The notes under the pieces: model-generated
The model's input: the letters and a program-made list of their open reading frames with translations, nothing else
Databases searched by the model: none
What the model was told of the DNA's origin: nothing
Program-made: the position numbers and the translations under genes
Shown here: positions 20,155-30,871 of the stretch, one piece after another
Numbering within the stretch: position 1 is the first letter of the stretch
Layout: every line of letters starts with the position of its first letter
Origin: Patescibacteria group bacterium UBA6164
GTDB taxonomy: Bacteria; Patescibacteriota; Gracilibacteria; BD1-5; UBA6164
Length of the DNA: 42,061 nt
Assembly (NCBI GenBank): GCA_002422305.1
Contig: DIUG01000041.1
Span: forward strand, 1-42,061
Direction of reading: 5' to 3'

Positions 20155-20847
20155 TTAATCTGATGCAACTATTAATCCTATTACTTTTTTAGCTCATGCT
20201 TTTTTTAATACTTTAGAAATTTCATTTATAGTAGAACCTGTAGATATTACATCGTCTACTATTAAAATTATCTTATTGTCTATAATGTCTATTTTCTTTT
20301 TGTTTATTTTAAAGCAATTATCTAAGTTTTTTAATCTTTCTATTCTATTTAATTTTGATTGTTGTCTACTACTTTTTACTTTTTTAATTAATGATTTTTC
20401 TATTTTAATACCTGTATTTTTTGAAACTATTTTTGTGATGATTTCAGAATGATTATATCATCTTTTAAGTTTTTTAAAAAATCACATAGGAGGATATAAT
20501 AAAATATAATCATTTGTATTTTTATAAATCTCATTATCAAAAAATATATTTGATAAATAAATTCAAAAATCTTCTGCTATATCTTTTTTATGGTAAAATT
20601 TTAAATCTTTTATAAGTTTAGAAATTATTTTTTCTTTATAATGTGCTAGTATTATTATTTTATCATAATAAACATCTGTTAGACATTTATCATGGACATT
20701 AAAAATATCACTACGACCTTTACAAGAGTAACATATAGAATTAAAATTAGACATTTTAGACAGACAACTTTGACACAAAAAATGTCATTCTTTATTACAA
20801 GAATAACACTTTTTAGGAGCTAAAATATCTTTTAAAAATTTAAACAT
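20155..20847 (-). CDS. comF: ComF-family phosphoribosyltransferase
   Basis: 230 residues. N-terminal zinc module with three pairs of cysteines (CYSC, CQSC, CYSC in the first 43 residues), then a type I phosphoribosyltransferase fold ending in the PRPP loop ILIVDDVISTGSTINE. ComF is needed for natural DNA uptake in Firmicutes and Haemophilus and is widely kept in Patescibacteria with type IV pili. It starts two bases after the aminopeptidase stop codon, so they are co-transcribed. The 116-base gap to uvrA shows no gene I trust. Confidence 0.9.
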
Positions 20848-20849
20848 TT

Positions 20850-22259
20850 TTATTTAATATCAAGTAAAATGGAGCTTAAACTATCAACTCAAAATCAAGT
20901 CATTCATTTATTAAATAATCAATATGGTTCAAATGAGTTTAAAGCTGTTCAAGCTATATCTAAATGAATATATGTTTCATTGTTTAAAACAAAATTTGAT
21001 AAAAAAGCTGCTCACATAGAAGATCATGCAAAAACTCATCTATTTAAATTTTCTAAATCTGCTATTTTTGAAGATCTCGTTTTTTCTATAAAATAATTAT
21101 CAAATGGTAATTCTATATATTTTTCAAAATTATTATTTGAATAATTTATAAATTTCTTTATTAAATTTTTATCATTTCACATTATTCATGCATATCTAAA
21201 TCATAATGCAACCATAACTGCTCAAGTTAAAGTAGCTATAGTAATTATCTTATTTAATTTATAGTTTTTTGATATATAGCTTATTCAATCAGCTAATACA
21301 AGTCTTCATTCTGCATCAGTATGAATAATATCTACAGTTTTTCAACTATATGATTTTATTATATCAGATGGTTTATATGAATCTCAAGAAATATGATTTT
21401 CAGCAAGAACTAAACAAGAAATAATATTTACATTTAATTTTTTATCATCTAATTCTTTCATAATAGCAAAAACAGAAGCTGCTCAACACATATCTCATTT
21501 CATTTCATACATAAAATCTCACGGTTTTACTTGTATTCATCATGTATCAAATGTAATTCATTTTCAAACTAATCAAATAGTAGGTAATCTCTTATCAATA
21601 ATCCTTTCAAATATAACCATATAAGGCTTCTTAGAACTTCATTTTCAAACATTATGTAATAGTTGTAGTCATTTTTTTTCAATTTGCTTAGAATCAAAAA
21701 TTTTAACTTTTGTATTTTTAAATTTAGTATTTTTTACTAATTTTGCAAATTCTTCAGGATATAATTCATTAGAAGGACTTTCTCATAAATCTCTTGCAAA
21801 AATTATATTATTTAAAGTATCTAATCTATTTTTTATAAGCTCTTTATTATTATCATTAATTATTATATTTATATTATCTTCTGTTTTTTCTGTTTTATAT
21901 TTATTAAATTTATATCTAGATAAAATAGCTGTATTCACAAAATCTAACAAATTATTATCATTATTTGATAATAATGTTAAATCATTAGGTAATTTAGGTA
22001 ATTCTTCTCATAAAAATTCTATTAAAGTTTTATTTAATTTATTATTAAAGAAAATTATATAAATACTTTCATAATTTTTATCTCAAATAAAAAATGAAAA
22101 TACTTTATTTTTTTCTCAAATAATAATATCATTTATTTTTAATATTATTTTTGAGTCTAAATTTAAACAATCCAAATATTTTAAATCGGATTTATTTTCT
22201 ATTAAAAAAACTAAATTTGAATCTTGAACCTCTGTTATTTTTGTCTTTAATTCTATCAT
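20850..22259 (-). CDS. pepA: Leucyl aminopeptidase, M17 family
   Basis: 469 residues. The C-terminal catalytic half has the two-metal site: VGKGITFDTGGIQVKPG (Lys and Asp ligands), MKGDMCGAASVFA, VLAENHISGDSYKPSDII and the family signature HTDAEGRLVLAD (Asp and Glu ligands), followed by TLTGA. The N-terminal half is poorly conserved. The enzyme releases N-terminal amino acids from peptides, useful in a cell expected to scavenge amino acids. Nearly all motif glycines are TGA. First gene of a pepA-comF(-uvrA-murB) run. Confidence 0.94.
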
Positions 22260-22295
22260 AATATAGTTAAAAAATATTAAATTAAAATAATTATC

Positions 22296-22419
22296 AAATT
22301 AACCCTAACCTGAATCCTTTCCCTTAAATAAGGGCAAGGGGAACAATTATAGCCTCTCTCCCTTAAAATAAGGAAGAGAATTAGGCCTTTAGGTTATCCT
22401 GTGGACAAAAGAGGGTTAT
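22296..22419. repeat. Repeat family B, copy 1
   Basis: 124 bp, nearly identical to 26864-26987. Ends TTAACCC and GGGTTAT are inverted. Inside are small hairpins (CCCTTAAATAAGGG; CTCTCCCTT with AAGAGAAT). GC-richer than its surroundings. Fills the gap between pepA and the unknown membrane operon. Confidence 0.8.
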
Positions 22420-22446
22420 TTCCATACAAGTATAATATATTTATAA

Positions 22447-23064
22447 TTAAAATATAGAAAAATACAAGCTATATAATAAAAAAAGTGTTAATAAAATAGA
22501 AAAAAACAAAGAAATATAATTTATGTATTTTTTATGAATTAAAAAATTAAAAACTATATTAAATAAAAGTATAAAAAATACTATAAAATCTATACTATAT
22601 TTTTGAATATAATAAATAGATAATAACGAGCTAATGTAATTAATTATCAATCAAGTATATTTCATTTTTAATTTATATTTTTTAAATATAGATTTATTTG
22701 AAAGATGATTAAATAAAACATCTGACAAAACAAAAAAAATAATTATAAAAATATTTATAAAATTAAATCAATAATTATAAAAATAAATATAAAAAATAAT
22801 TGATATGTAAAAAACAAAATACACTATCTGTATATTATTTTTTTTAATTTTTCAATCTTCCTTAAAATCTGAAAAAAGATATAAAAAAGAAATTCAAATA
22901 AATAAAAAAATAAAACTTTCTATTAATAGATTTCAACTAAAAGAAGTTAAATTTACAGTATTGTTTATAGTATCTCATAAAAAATTTTTTCATTTAGTTA
23001 AATTATAAAAAATAAAAAAAATAAATGAAAAAATAAATGAAACAAAAAAAAGTAGAAACTTCAT
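22447..23064 (-). CDS. Polytopic membrane protein, unknown
   Basis: 205 residues, almost entirely hydrophobic with about six predicted membrane segments (for example FLLFFVSFIFSFIFFIFY near the start and YSIDFIVFFILLFNIVFNFL near residue 155). No family recognised. Last gene of a four-gene minus-strand operon; 10 bases after the upstream gene's stop. The very high F/I/Y content partly reflects base composition. Confidence 0.62.
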
Positions 23065-23074
23065 TTTTATAAAA

Positions 23075-24451
23075 TTAAAAGTTAACTACTCAAAATATAA
23101 TGATAAAAAATAAAATTACAAAATTTAAAATAATAAGTACTATATTTTTACTTAAATGTAATAATAAATATAATAAAAATATTACTAAAAAGTAAAACAT
23201 TCAATCATAATTTGAATTACCAATATTATAATAATATACTATATTTATATATAAAATAAAAAATATAGTATAAATAAATATAACTGAAAATAAATATGAG
23301 CTTAAAATTTCAAAAAAATCTGAAATATAATTTGTTATTTTTCAAAATCATTTTTTTATTGAAGTATATGAAAATCAAATACCTTTTTCTTTTGCTTCAA
23401 ATAAAGTGATATTTTGTTTAATCACTGTTCTTCTAATTAACATATCTAATCTTTTTTCACTACTAAAAATAAAAGATATTAAATGTTTTATTATATAAAT
23501 ATTATTTTCTCTTAATTTTTCTTTATATTTTTTTAAAAATAATTTATTTTTTATATATGAATGTGAATGTTTATCTATTTTTTCTAATTCATCATCTTTA
23601 TTTTTAAAAAATAAAAAACTTTTTATATTATGAACAAAAGTTTTAACAATATAAGCAATATCTTTATTTTTTTCTATAAAAGATTCTTTTGATCATATTT
23701 TTTTAAGTAATAAATTAGTTTGTTTTAATAACATTTTACTATTATCTTTATGTTTTTTTTCTACATCATCAAGTTCTATTTTTCAAATTTTTATCAAAGC
23801 TAATTCTCAAATTTCTTTCAATTTAGATATATTTGTAGATTTTTTAAATTTTAGAATAGAATTAAAAACATTTTTTAATTTTTCTTTTTGTTCTGCATCC
23901 AAATCTATTTTACTTTCTCAAGAAAGTAAATTTTGTAATTTCAATAAAACAAGATCGATAAGTTTATATATTTCATCTAATTCTTTTTTCATATAAAAAT
24001 TATCTTTCTCTTTCTCTTTGTCTTCTTTTTTTTCAATAAATGTAGTTTGTTTTATTTTGTTTGATTTTTCTTCTTTTTTAATAGATAAGTAATATATATT
24101 ATATTCATCCGTCAAATTTTTTATAATTTTATCTTTTTCTTCTTGTATTAAATCTTTATCTGCTTCTGAAAATAATGAAATAACATTGTATTCTAAATTT
24201 TTTCTTAATTTAACATATATTTTAAATATATCATCTCAAACTATTTTTCAATGTTTTAATTCTCAAACATTATTATATGCTGTAAACAAAAAAACATTTC
24301 CTATTACATCTTTTGTTTTAACTTCTTCTATACTTAAAATATAGTATCATTCTTTATGAACTCTCTCTCTTGCTATTGTTTCATTTTCTGCTTTGAAAAC
24401 AATCGTATATTTTTTTCCATTTTTTGAAACGGATATTTTATAACTTTGCAT
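23075..24451 (-). CDS. Large protein with GspF-like N-terminus and C-terminal membrane helices
   Basis: 458 residues. The opening (KISVSKNGKKYTIVFKAENE, then TIARERVHKEGYYILSIEEV) is very like the N-terminal cytoplasmic segment of GspF/PilC platform proteins (sequence resemblance, not proven homology). Residues about 105-330 are K/E-rich and helical, probably coiled coil. About 375-458 contain three membrane helices (YLFSVIFIYTIFFILYINIV; MFYFLVIFLLYLLLHL; IVLIILNFVILFFIIIFGVV). It could be a membrane platform for an unrecognised secretion or surface machine. Sits between two small soluble proteins and a polytopic membrane protein in one operon. Confidence 0.68.
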
Positions 24452-24472
24452 ATTTTAAAGTATTAAAATAAA

Positions 24473-24721
24473 TTAAATATTTTTAAAATCTAGGTTTTGT
24501 AATGTTTTTGTAAAATCTCATCTTGTCTTAACTCAATTATCATTTTTAAAAATCTCATTTATTTGAGTAGTAATATTTTGTATATTTTCTTTACTAGCTT
24601 CTTTAAAAATAGTTTCTATTTTCTCTAATTGAAAACTAAACGAATTATCTGGATTTTCCAATTTATTAAAATAAGAATCAATAGATAACTCTTTTTTTTC
24701 TTTATTGTCTAAAAAATTCAT
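24473..24721 (-). CDS. Small acidic helical protein, unknown
   Basis: 82 residues, MNFLDNKEKKELSIDSYFNK onward, helical and charged, with a TGA glycine at residue 63 extending it past an apparent stop. Three bases after the upstream gene's stop and 21 bases before the next start. Not recognised; possibly a soluble partner of the GspF-like protein. Confidence 0.6.
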
Positions 24722-24724
24722 ATT

Positions 24725-25036
24725 TTATAGATTATTTATTAAAAATGTAAAAGAATTTATTTCTTTTTGTTTTTCTATAGCTTCTTTTTTTCTCATTCCT
24801 GCTATTTGTGAAAAATTTTGCTTATTTATATTATCTAATTCTTCATATTCTAACTGTTTTGTAAAATTAGACAATGTTATATATAATTTTTCTAATCAAT
24901 CTGTAGTTAAAATAGTTATAGCTTCAAAATAAAGCTCTTTTTGTTTATCTGGTATATTTAAAGAAATTATCATTACTTTAATGATTTTTCTTTTTTTATA
25001 CATATCCTTTTGTTTTTTTAAAAAATCAAAAATCAT
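24725..25036 (-). CDS. Small helical protein, unknown, first in operon
   Basis: 103 residues (MIFDFLKKQKDMYKKRKIIK onward), all-helical prediction, one TGA glycine (ILTTDGLEKL). First gene of the four-gene operon. Spacing to the next gene is three bases. No family recognised. Confidence 0.62.
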
Positions 25037-25540
25037 AATTTTATTTAATTAATAAATTATATATGTTTTTATAATATCATATAATTTATTAAAAATCAAA
25101 AATATCAATCTTTTATTATTTTAAATACTAGAATTATTTATAAATATTAGTATATCAAATGGCTGAAGCCATCTGTTGAATAATTTTACTATTAAGTAGT
25201 GTAAAGTCATTTTAGAATAAATATTATTTTTATTTATTCTAAAATAATTTAGATTATTTTTTTAAACATTCTTGTTTATATATAGTTATTTATTATATTA
25301 TTTATATATATTATTAGTATTAATAGGCAATGTTAAAAATACTAATTACTTTATATAAGCTAACTAAAAAATAACAATAATATTTTTTTTAAAAACTATA
25401 CATTTTTGTCCTTATTTTAAAGCAAAAAAAATAATAAACATTTTTTTAACAATTAAAAAATATTCTATTTGACTTGTTTTTTTAAATAAAAACCATATAT
25501 TTAGAATGTTAATTGTTATTTTAAATAAATAATAGATTTG
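25037..25540. other. 504-bp divergent intergenic region
   Basis: Between the unknown operon (minus) and ctpA (plus). It contains one arm of the CAACAGA-type repeat (about 25148-25172), a symmetrical AT hairpin (ATTTTAGAATAAAT...ATTTATTCTAAAAT, 25209-25246), and a possible ctpA promoter with TTGACT at about 25489. I see no coding frame in it. Confidence 0.5.
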
Positions 25541-26839
25541 ATGAATAATATAAATAATAAAAATAATTTTAAACAATTTTTCGTAGTGTTTTTAACAAGT
25601 TTTTCATTATGAATTCTTTTTTGTTTTATGGTACTAGCAAAAGACTATAATGGTGTGTTAAAAACTTACAGAGATTCAGATAAAATTTCTATTTTTGAAA
25701 ATAAAGATAAAGATTTAGATTTAACTAAGTTTTGGGAAACATACAATTTAATAAAATTGAATAATTATGATACAGAATGAGTAGATAAAAATAAACTTTT
25801 AGATAGTTCAATAAAATGATTAGTTCAATGATTATGAGATAAAAATAGTGAGTATTTTTCAATAGAAGATGCTAAAAAATTTAATGAAGTTTTATCTTGA
25901 GATTTTGAATGAATTTGAGCAGTAGTAGAAACAAATGAGCTTTGAGTGATAATTGATAGACTTATAAAATGATCTCCAGCAATAAAGTATTGATTAAAAA
26001 GTGGAGATATTATAATAAAAGCTAATGAAACAAAACTTTCTTGATTAGATTTATTTGATGCAGTTGATAAAATAAAATGACCAGCTTGAACAAAAGTTTT
26101 ATTAGAAATTCTTAGAAAGTGAGAAAATAATCTCTTATCAATAGAAGTAACAAGAGAAAAAATTAAAATACCATCTATTGATTCTAAAATGTTAGATGAT
26201 TGAAAAACTGCTTATATATCAATTAATATGTTTTGAGAAGAAACTTCTACTGATTTTGAAAATACTATTAAACAATATATGAATACAGAATGATTAATTA
26301 TTGATTTAAGAGATAATTGATGAGGTTATTTACAAAGTGCTGTATCTATATTAAGTAATTTAATAGAAAATAATAAAATTTTAGTTGTTACAAAATATAA
26401 AGATGTTTTTTCTAATGTTAATTATCCTAGTATAAATAACTGAAATATATATAAATGAAAAATAGTAGTATTAATAAATGAAAATTCTGCTTCAGCATCG
26501 GAAATAACAGCTTGAGCTTTAAAAGACTATAAAAAAGCAATTCTTGTTTGAAAAAAATCTTATGGTAAATGATCAGTTCAAAAACCTTTTGATTTATCGG
26601 ATGGAAGTATGTTAAAATTAACAATAGCTAAATGGTTTACACCAAATGATGTAAATATAGATAAAGAATGAATAACTCCAGATATAGAAGTATGATTTGA
26701 AAAGGAAGATTTTGAAAATTCTTATGATAGACAATTAGAAGTAGCTAAAGAAGTTTTGAAAACATTTGTTGATAACAATGCTTATCAATTTAGTATAGAT
26801 AAATTTGTTAAAGAAAAAGAAAATAAAGAAGAAAAATAA
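25541..26839 (+). CDS. ctpA: C-terminal processing protease, S41 family
   Basis: 432 residues. N-terminal membrane anchor or signal (FFVVFLTSFSLGILFCFMVL, about 13-32), DKNSEYFS, a PDZ domain at about 115-200 (GIGAVVE, SPAIKYGLKSGDIIIKANE), YISINMF, IIDLRDNGGGYL, and the catalytic site SASASEITAGA with Ser318, and Lys343 in SYGKGSVQ 25 residues later, the spacing of the Ser-Lys dyad in Prc/CtpB. It trims C-termini of exported proteins. A lone gene on plus strand. Motif glycines mix TGA and GGN. Confidence 0.95.
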
Positions 26840-26863
26840 TAAAGTTGTAGGGAAATAATTTCA

Positions 26864-26987
26864 AAATTAACCCTAACCTGAATCCTTTCCCTTAAATAAG
26901 GGCAAGGGGAACAATTATAGCCTCTCTCCCTTAAAAAAAGGGAGAGAATTAGGCCTTTAGGTCATCCTGTGGACAAGATTGGGTTAT
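26864..26987. repeat. Repeat family B, copy 2
   Basis: 124 bp, same ends and internal hairpins as 22296-22419, with a few substitutions. Lies 24 bases after the ctpA stop. The adjoining 26988-27110 holds another small hairpin (CTTCCCTTAGACTTAAGGGAAG) and no gene. Confidence 0.8.
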
Positions 26988-27110
26988 ACTGAAGTCTCTT
27001 TAAAATCTGAGTAATCATTTTTTTCTTCCCTTAGACTTAAGGGAAGATGTCTGAAAGACAGATGGGTTATTTACTAAGATTTTAAAGTATTTCTAGTATA
27101 TTAACAAATA

Positions 27111-27145
27111 AAAAGATATTTATACAATTGTATAAATATCTTTTT
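27111..27145. terminator. Bidirectional terminator
   Basis: AAAAAGATATTTATAC and its complement around a short loop, with A and T runs on either side. It can end ctpA transcripts and overlaps the stop codon of the minus-strand ATPase gene. Confidence 0.7.
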
Positions 27146-28394
27146 AAATAATATCTCAAATCATCCAAAAAGGAATAATTTCAACTTTAAAATCATCTAA
27201 TTCTCTTTTTGATATATCACTTGTTGTTGTTTTTATAAAATATTTTATGTCTTTTTTGTAATCTTTACAAAATGAAGAAAATATTTTAGGTATAACATCC
27301 TTGTTTTTTAGTTTTATTTCAATTGGTACAATTCATCAAGTTTTGTAGCAGTATATAAAATCTATTTCACTACCATTTACCTTATTATATGTTTTTATCT
27401 CATCACTAAATATTTTTTTATTTTTAAGTATTTCTAAATATGCAAGATTTTCTATAAGTTCTCATTTGAAATCATTATTTCAAAAATCATTTTTAAAATA
27501 ATTTATAACTCATAAGTCATTTAAAAAAAATTCTGGTTGTTTTGAATATTCTTTTCTGCTATCTGAATAAAAGGGATAAACAGTATGTAATAAAAAACTT
27601 TTTTCAAGTATTTCTAGATAATATTTTACTTTATCTCTTGATATGGATAAATAATTCGATAAATCATTTATATTTAGTAGTGATGAGATATTATTTGCTA
27701 AATAACTAAATATTTTCCTAAAGTTTATAATTTCATTTCATGATAGAAAAAATGCTATGTCTTTTTTTAGATAGATATCAATTATTTCTGATAATTTATT
27801 TATTTTTTCTTCTTTAGTTTTTTCATTTATTACAGCTGGATAACCTCAAAAGGTATAATACTCCTTTAAATAATGTTCTATTTTGTCATACATGAAACTT
27901 TCATAATTATCTTTATTTAGATAATTTATATCTATTTGTTTATACTCTAAAAACTCATAAAATGAAAATGGATAAACCCAAATTTGTTTTACTCTTCAAA
28001 CAAGAGAACTTCAAAGCTCTTTTATTTGCCAAAGTCAGCTTCAAGTTGCTATAATTCTTAGATTTATAGTATCATCATCATAAAGAGATTTTAGTATTTG
28101 TTCTATATTTTCAACTGTTTGTACTTCATCAAGAAATAAAATTGTGTCACTATAAAAATCTACTCCATAATTAAAAGAGATATATTTTATAAAATCATCT
28201 TTTGTTTTAAATTTTTTCTCATAAATATCATCAAAATTGATATATTTTTTAGTTATATTTATTTTATTGTCTTCTAAAATCGTTTTTATTAGAGTGGTTT
28301 TTCATACTTGTCTTGCTCAGTAAATAATAATGAGTTTTTCTTTTTCTATATATTTGTATATCTTATCTAAGTATTTTTTTCTTTTAAATATCAT
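27144..28394 (-). CDS. AAA ATPase with DUF4143-type C-terminus (first paralogue)
   Basis: 416 residues. Walker A YGARQVGKTT at about 25-34, Walker B ILFLDEVQ, sensor-like IIATGSG, then FGGYPAVI, IYLKKDIAFF, winged-helix-like middle, and a C-terminal segment NGSEIDFIY...IVPIEIKLK that fits the E/D...E-x-K pattern of PD-(D/E)XK nuclease-like domains found in this family. Such ATPases are common in Patescibacteria and archaea; their function is not established. It is followed by a second paralogue at 29400-30683 with an antitoxin and toxin stub between them. Confidence 0.88.
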
Positions 28395-28875
28395 AATTAT
28401 TTATTAAAGATTAAACATATATATTTTACTTAATATTTACAAAAAAACAAATTTAAGTATTAAATTTTTCACTTTTTCTAAATATTTAGTGTTAAATTTT
28501 ACAAATATATATAAAATTTAACACTTGTAAAAAATATTAAAAATTGGGATAAAACTTTTGAATTTTTATTGAGTTTTAAAGTTCAGATTATGATCTACAT
28601 AAAAGTGGTCGGATTTGAAACGGGACGATAGAAATTTTTGAGATTATTTTTTTTGCAATTTCCTTAAAATCTCATATAATAAAAGTAAATTTAGAATTTA
28701 ATTTACTATCAACTGAAATAAATTATTCAAAGTGCTAAAGCCCTCTGTTGACAAACTGATTTTAACTTTTGTGTAATATTTTGTCAACAGAGGGCTTTAG
28801 CCCTTTGTTATATTAAGCTATTATCTTAATTAAATATATTCTCAGATGATAGTAACGAATTTAATTTAAATAAAT
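28395..28875. other. 481-bp intergenic region with several repeats
   Basis: Holds an inverted repeat GTGTTAAATTTTA / TAAAATTTAACAC (28489-28501, 28512-28524) upstream of the ATPase, one copy of a 22-bp word (28614-28635) shared with 29159-29180, and the inverted repeat listed at 28727-28808. No convincing gene; the open frame across 28,590-28,680 (HKSGRIGNGTIEIFEI) may be a gene scrap. Confidence 0.5.
28727..28808. repeat. Inverted repeat with CAACAGA-GCTTTAG arms
   Basis: Left arm CAAAGTGCTAAAGCCCTCTG followed by TTGACAAA, right arm TTTGTCAACAGAGGGCTTTAG followed by CCCTTTG, separated by about 25 bases. This is the fullest copy of a dispersed motif seen also near 610, 8,300, 8,345 and 25,150. 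Confidence 0.75.
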
Positions 28876-29061
28876 ATGGCAACTATAACTGTAGAAAATG
28901 AATATATTAGTATTCCAAAAATACAATATACAATACTTAAAAACATTTATGAATTAAATAAAAAACAACTAGATTTAATTAGAATCTATGAGGTAGAAGA
29001 AAATCTAAAAACTTGAAATTATAAAGTAGTTAAAGTAGATGATTTTATAAATTCAATTTAG
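28876..29061 (+). CDS. Probable antitoxin
   Basis: 61 residues, MATITVENEYISIPKIQYTI onward: a short beta strand and helices followed by a helical acidic tail ending VVKVDDFINSI. Its length, and the truncated gene starting five bases downstream that resembles the N-terminus of a RelE-type toxin, make it a likely antitoxin. One TGA glycine. No ribosome-binding site seen. Confidence 0.6.
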
Positions 29062-29065
29062 TATT

Positions 29066-29176
29066 ATGAAAGTAAAAAATATATTATTTGATTCTCAATT
29101 TGAAAAATTATTTGAGAAATATAAAGGTAAATTAACTCCAAAACAAAAATATAATTTATTTGAAATGGGACGATAG
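29066..29176 (+). pseudogene. Truncated toxin stub
   Basis: 36 codons: MKVKNILFDSQFEKLFEKYK, then GKLTPKQKYNLFEMGR and TAG. The first 32 residues resemble the N-terminal helices of RelE/YafQ-type toxins; the catalytic strands are missing. The break coincides with a 22-bp word (29159-29180) that also occurs at 28614-28635, six bases before a duplicated 205-bp unit. Deletion or recombination at that word likely removed the rest. Confidence 0.6.
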
Positions 29177-29189
29177 AAATAAAAAAGTT

Positions 29190-29217
29190 TTGACAATTAT
29201 TAAATGATAAATAATAT
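29190..29217 (+). promoter_or_regulatory. Promoter of small-RNA unit, copy 1
   Basis: TTGACA (29190-29195), 16-base spacer, TAATAT (29212-29217). The 16-base spacing is the same as in the toxin-antitoxin promoters of this window. The predicted start falls at about 29223-29224. Confidence 0.7.
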
Positions 29218-29223
29218 TTAATA

Positions 29224-29372
29224 GCTTTCTCTAATTAATTAAATTTGTTGGTTAATTAAGAAGGGGGGCATGTAAAGGATTATTTTTCATAATATCATTA
29301 GTAATATAATTTTTCCGCTATTATATTACTAAAATTAAAAAGAAACTCTATGTTCATAAGAGTTTCTTTTTA
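29224..29372 (+). ncRNA. Putative small RNA, copy 1
   Basis: About 149 nt from the predicted start to the end of a U run. Hairpin 1 (29224-29269): GCUUUCU pairs with AGGGGGC (partly G-U) closing a long stem AAUUAAUUAA/UUGGUUAAUU. Then a single-stranded stretch with AUGUAAAGGAUUAUUUUUCA. Hairpin 2 (29301-29329): GUAAUAUAAU/AUUAUAUUAC with loop containing UUUCCGC. Hairpin 3 (29337-29372): AAAAAGAAACUCU/AGAGUUUCUUUUU, an intrinsic terminator. No ORF of note. I do not recognise it as tmRNA, SRP RNA, RNase P or 6S; family unknown. Confidence 0.62.
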
Positions 29373-29399
29373 ATTGTTTTAAAATTTCTAGATATTAAG

Positions 29400-30683
29400 C
29401 TAAAATAAATAGTACGGTATAAAATATATTTTTATATCATTAAATTTACATACATTTATAAAATCCTTTGTAATAACAATACTATATTTTACTTGTTCCA
29501 AATAAATATCATTAAATTTTTTCATTCAAGTTGTTATTTCACATTTTTTAAAATTTTGATATTTAACCTCAATTGGAATTAATTTATCATGCATTTTTAT
29601 AACAAAATCAACTTCATTTCAATTTTTCTCCCTCCAATAATTTAATCATATATATTTATCTTTTAATTGTTCTAATCTAAGAAAAATGTAATTTTCAAGT
29701 AAGTGTCAATTATCAATTCTAATATCTAAATTATTAAAATTTTTTATAAGATAATTTCTTACTCATAAATCATAAAAATATTCTATTTTTTGTTTTCTTA
29801 TCTCATTTAAACTATTTTTATGATATGGATTTATAATTTTGTTTATAAATGTATTATGGAGATAATTTAAATATTCGTTTATAGTAACTATATTTATTCA
29901 TAAATCATTTGATAAATTTTCTATAACTATTTGTTGTCATATAATTATTGATAATGTTATCATTAAATTTGAAAACTTATCTATATTTCTTACTTTCAAT
30001 AAATTAATTATATCTTTGTTTATATAATTTTGTGTAAAATTACTAAGAATAATATTTTTTTCTTCTATAGAATTTGATTTTACTATTGCTGGCATTCATC
30101 ACCATATTATATATTCATCAACTATTTCTTTTATCTTGTCTAAAAATGAGATTTCACTAAAAGATAAAAAATCTTCATCATTTAAATCTAAATTAAGTAA
30201 ATCAAAATTAGATTCTATATATTTTTTTGAATTATAATAACCTATATTTTTATACAATAATATTTCTTCTAAAGATAATCAAAACATCTCAAAACTAAAC
30301 ATCCTTCAAGTCATTTTAGCTCATATTTCCTTTAAATGAAGACTTGATGATCAAGTAATAATTATTTTTATATCATCTTCAAATGTATCAAAAATAAGCT
30401 TCAATAAATTACCTGCATTTTTTACATACTGAAATTCATCAAAAAGCAATATATTTTTGTTATTGTTACCTAAATGATTTTTTACAAATCAAATAGGATT
30501 ATTTTCAAAATCTTTTCTAATACTAAAATCTTCAAAATTATAATAAAAACTATTTTTATAAGTTTTCATAAGATTTTTTAAAAATGTTGTTTTTCATACT
30601 TGTCTAGGTCAAATTATAGCTATATATTCTTTATAATCTATATATTTTATAACTATTTTTTCTATAAATCTTTCTATATACAT
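29400..30683 (-). CDS. AAA ATPase with DUF4143-type C-terminus (second paralogue)
   Basis: 427 residues. Walker A IGPRQVGKTT at about 24-33, Walker B ILLFDEFQ, IIITGSSS, the characteristic GGMPAIV after a helical region, INKDIINLL, a winged-helix-like part (LGINIVTINEYLNYL), and NEVDFVIK...LIPIEVKYQ at the C-terminus, the nuclease-like E-x-K pattern. Same family as 27144-28394 but clearly diverged. It lies between two identical small-RNA units, its stop 14 bases from copy 1. Ends with TAG. Role unknown; the family is often found near mobile or toxin-antitoxin genes. Confidence 0.88.
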
Positions 30684-30871
30684 ATGTTTTTAGTTAAACC
30701 AAAGTTAAATTAGTAATATTATTATAGTCTATTTTTAGAATAAATCAAATTCTTTAAATATTTTGTATCTAGTTTTAAATTCATAAAATCTTATTTATTA
30801 AAATTAAATATCATTACTTTTTACCAATTTAAATTTAGTATTTTTTTAATATTAGTTATCATGTTTATGAG

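Larger units (their letters stand above)
29182..29386 (+). repeat. 205-bp direct repeat, copy 1
   Basis: Identical base for base to 30872-31076 (offset 1690). The identity starts at AAAAAGTTTTGACA and ends at GTTTTAAAATT, beyond which the two sites differ at once. It contains a complete promoter-RNA-terminator arrangement (next entry). Together the copies bracket the second DUF4143-type ATPase. Confidence 0.92.

Noticed and set aside
28590..28700. Open frame reading HKSGRIGNGTIEIFEI in the intergenic region
   Set aside because: No start codon and no upstream continuation; kept only as a possible scrap beside the 22-bp word.
28727..28808. TTGACA and TGTAAT inside the inverted repeat as a promoter for the antitoxin
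   Set aside because: Spacing is 18 bases and the hexamers are part of a dispersed repeat; an actual start there cannot be argued from sequence.
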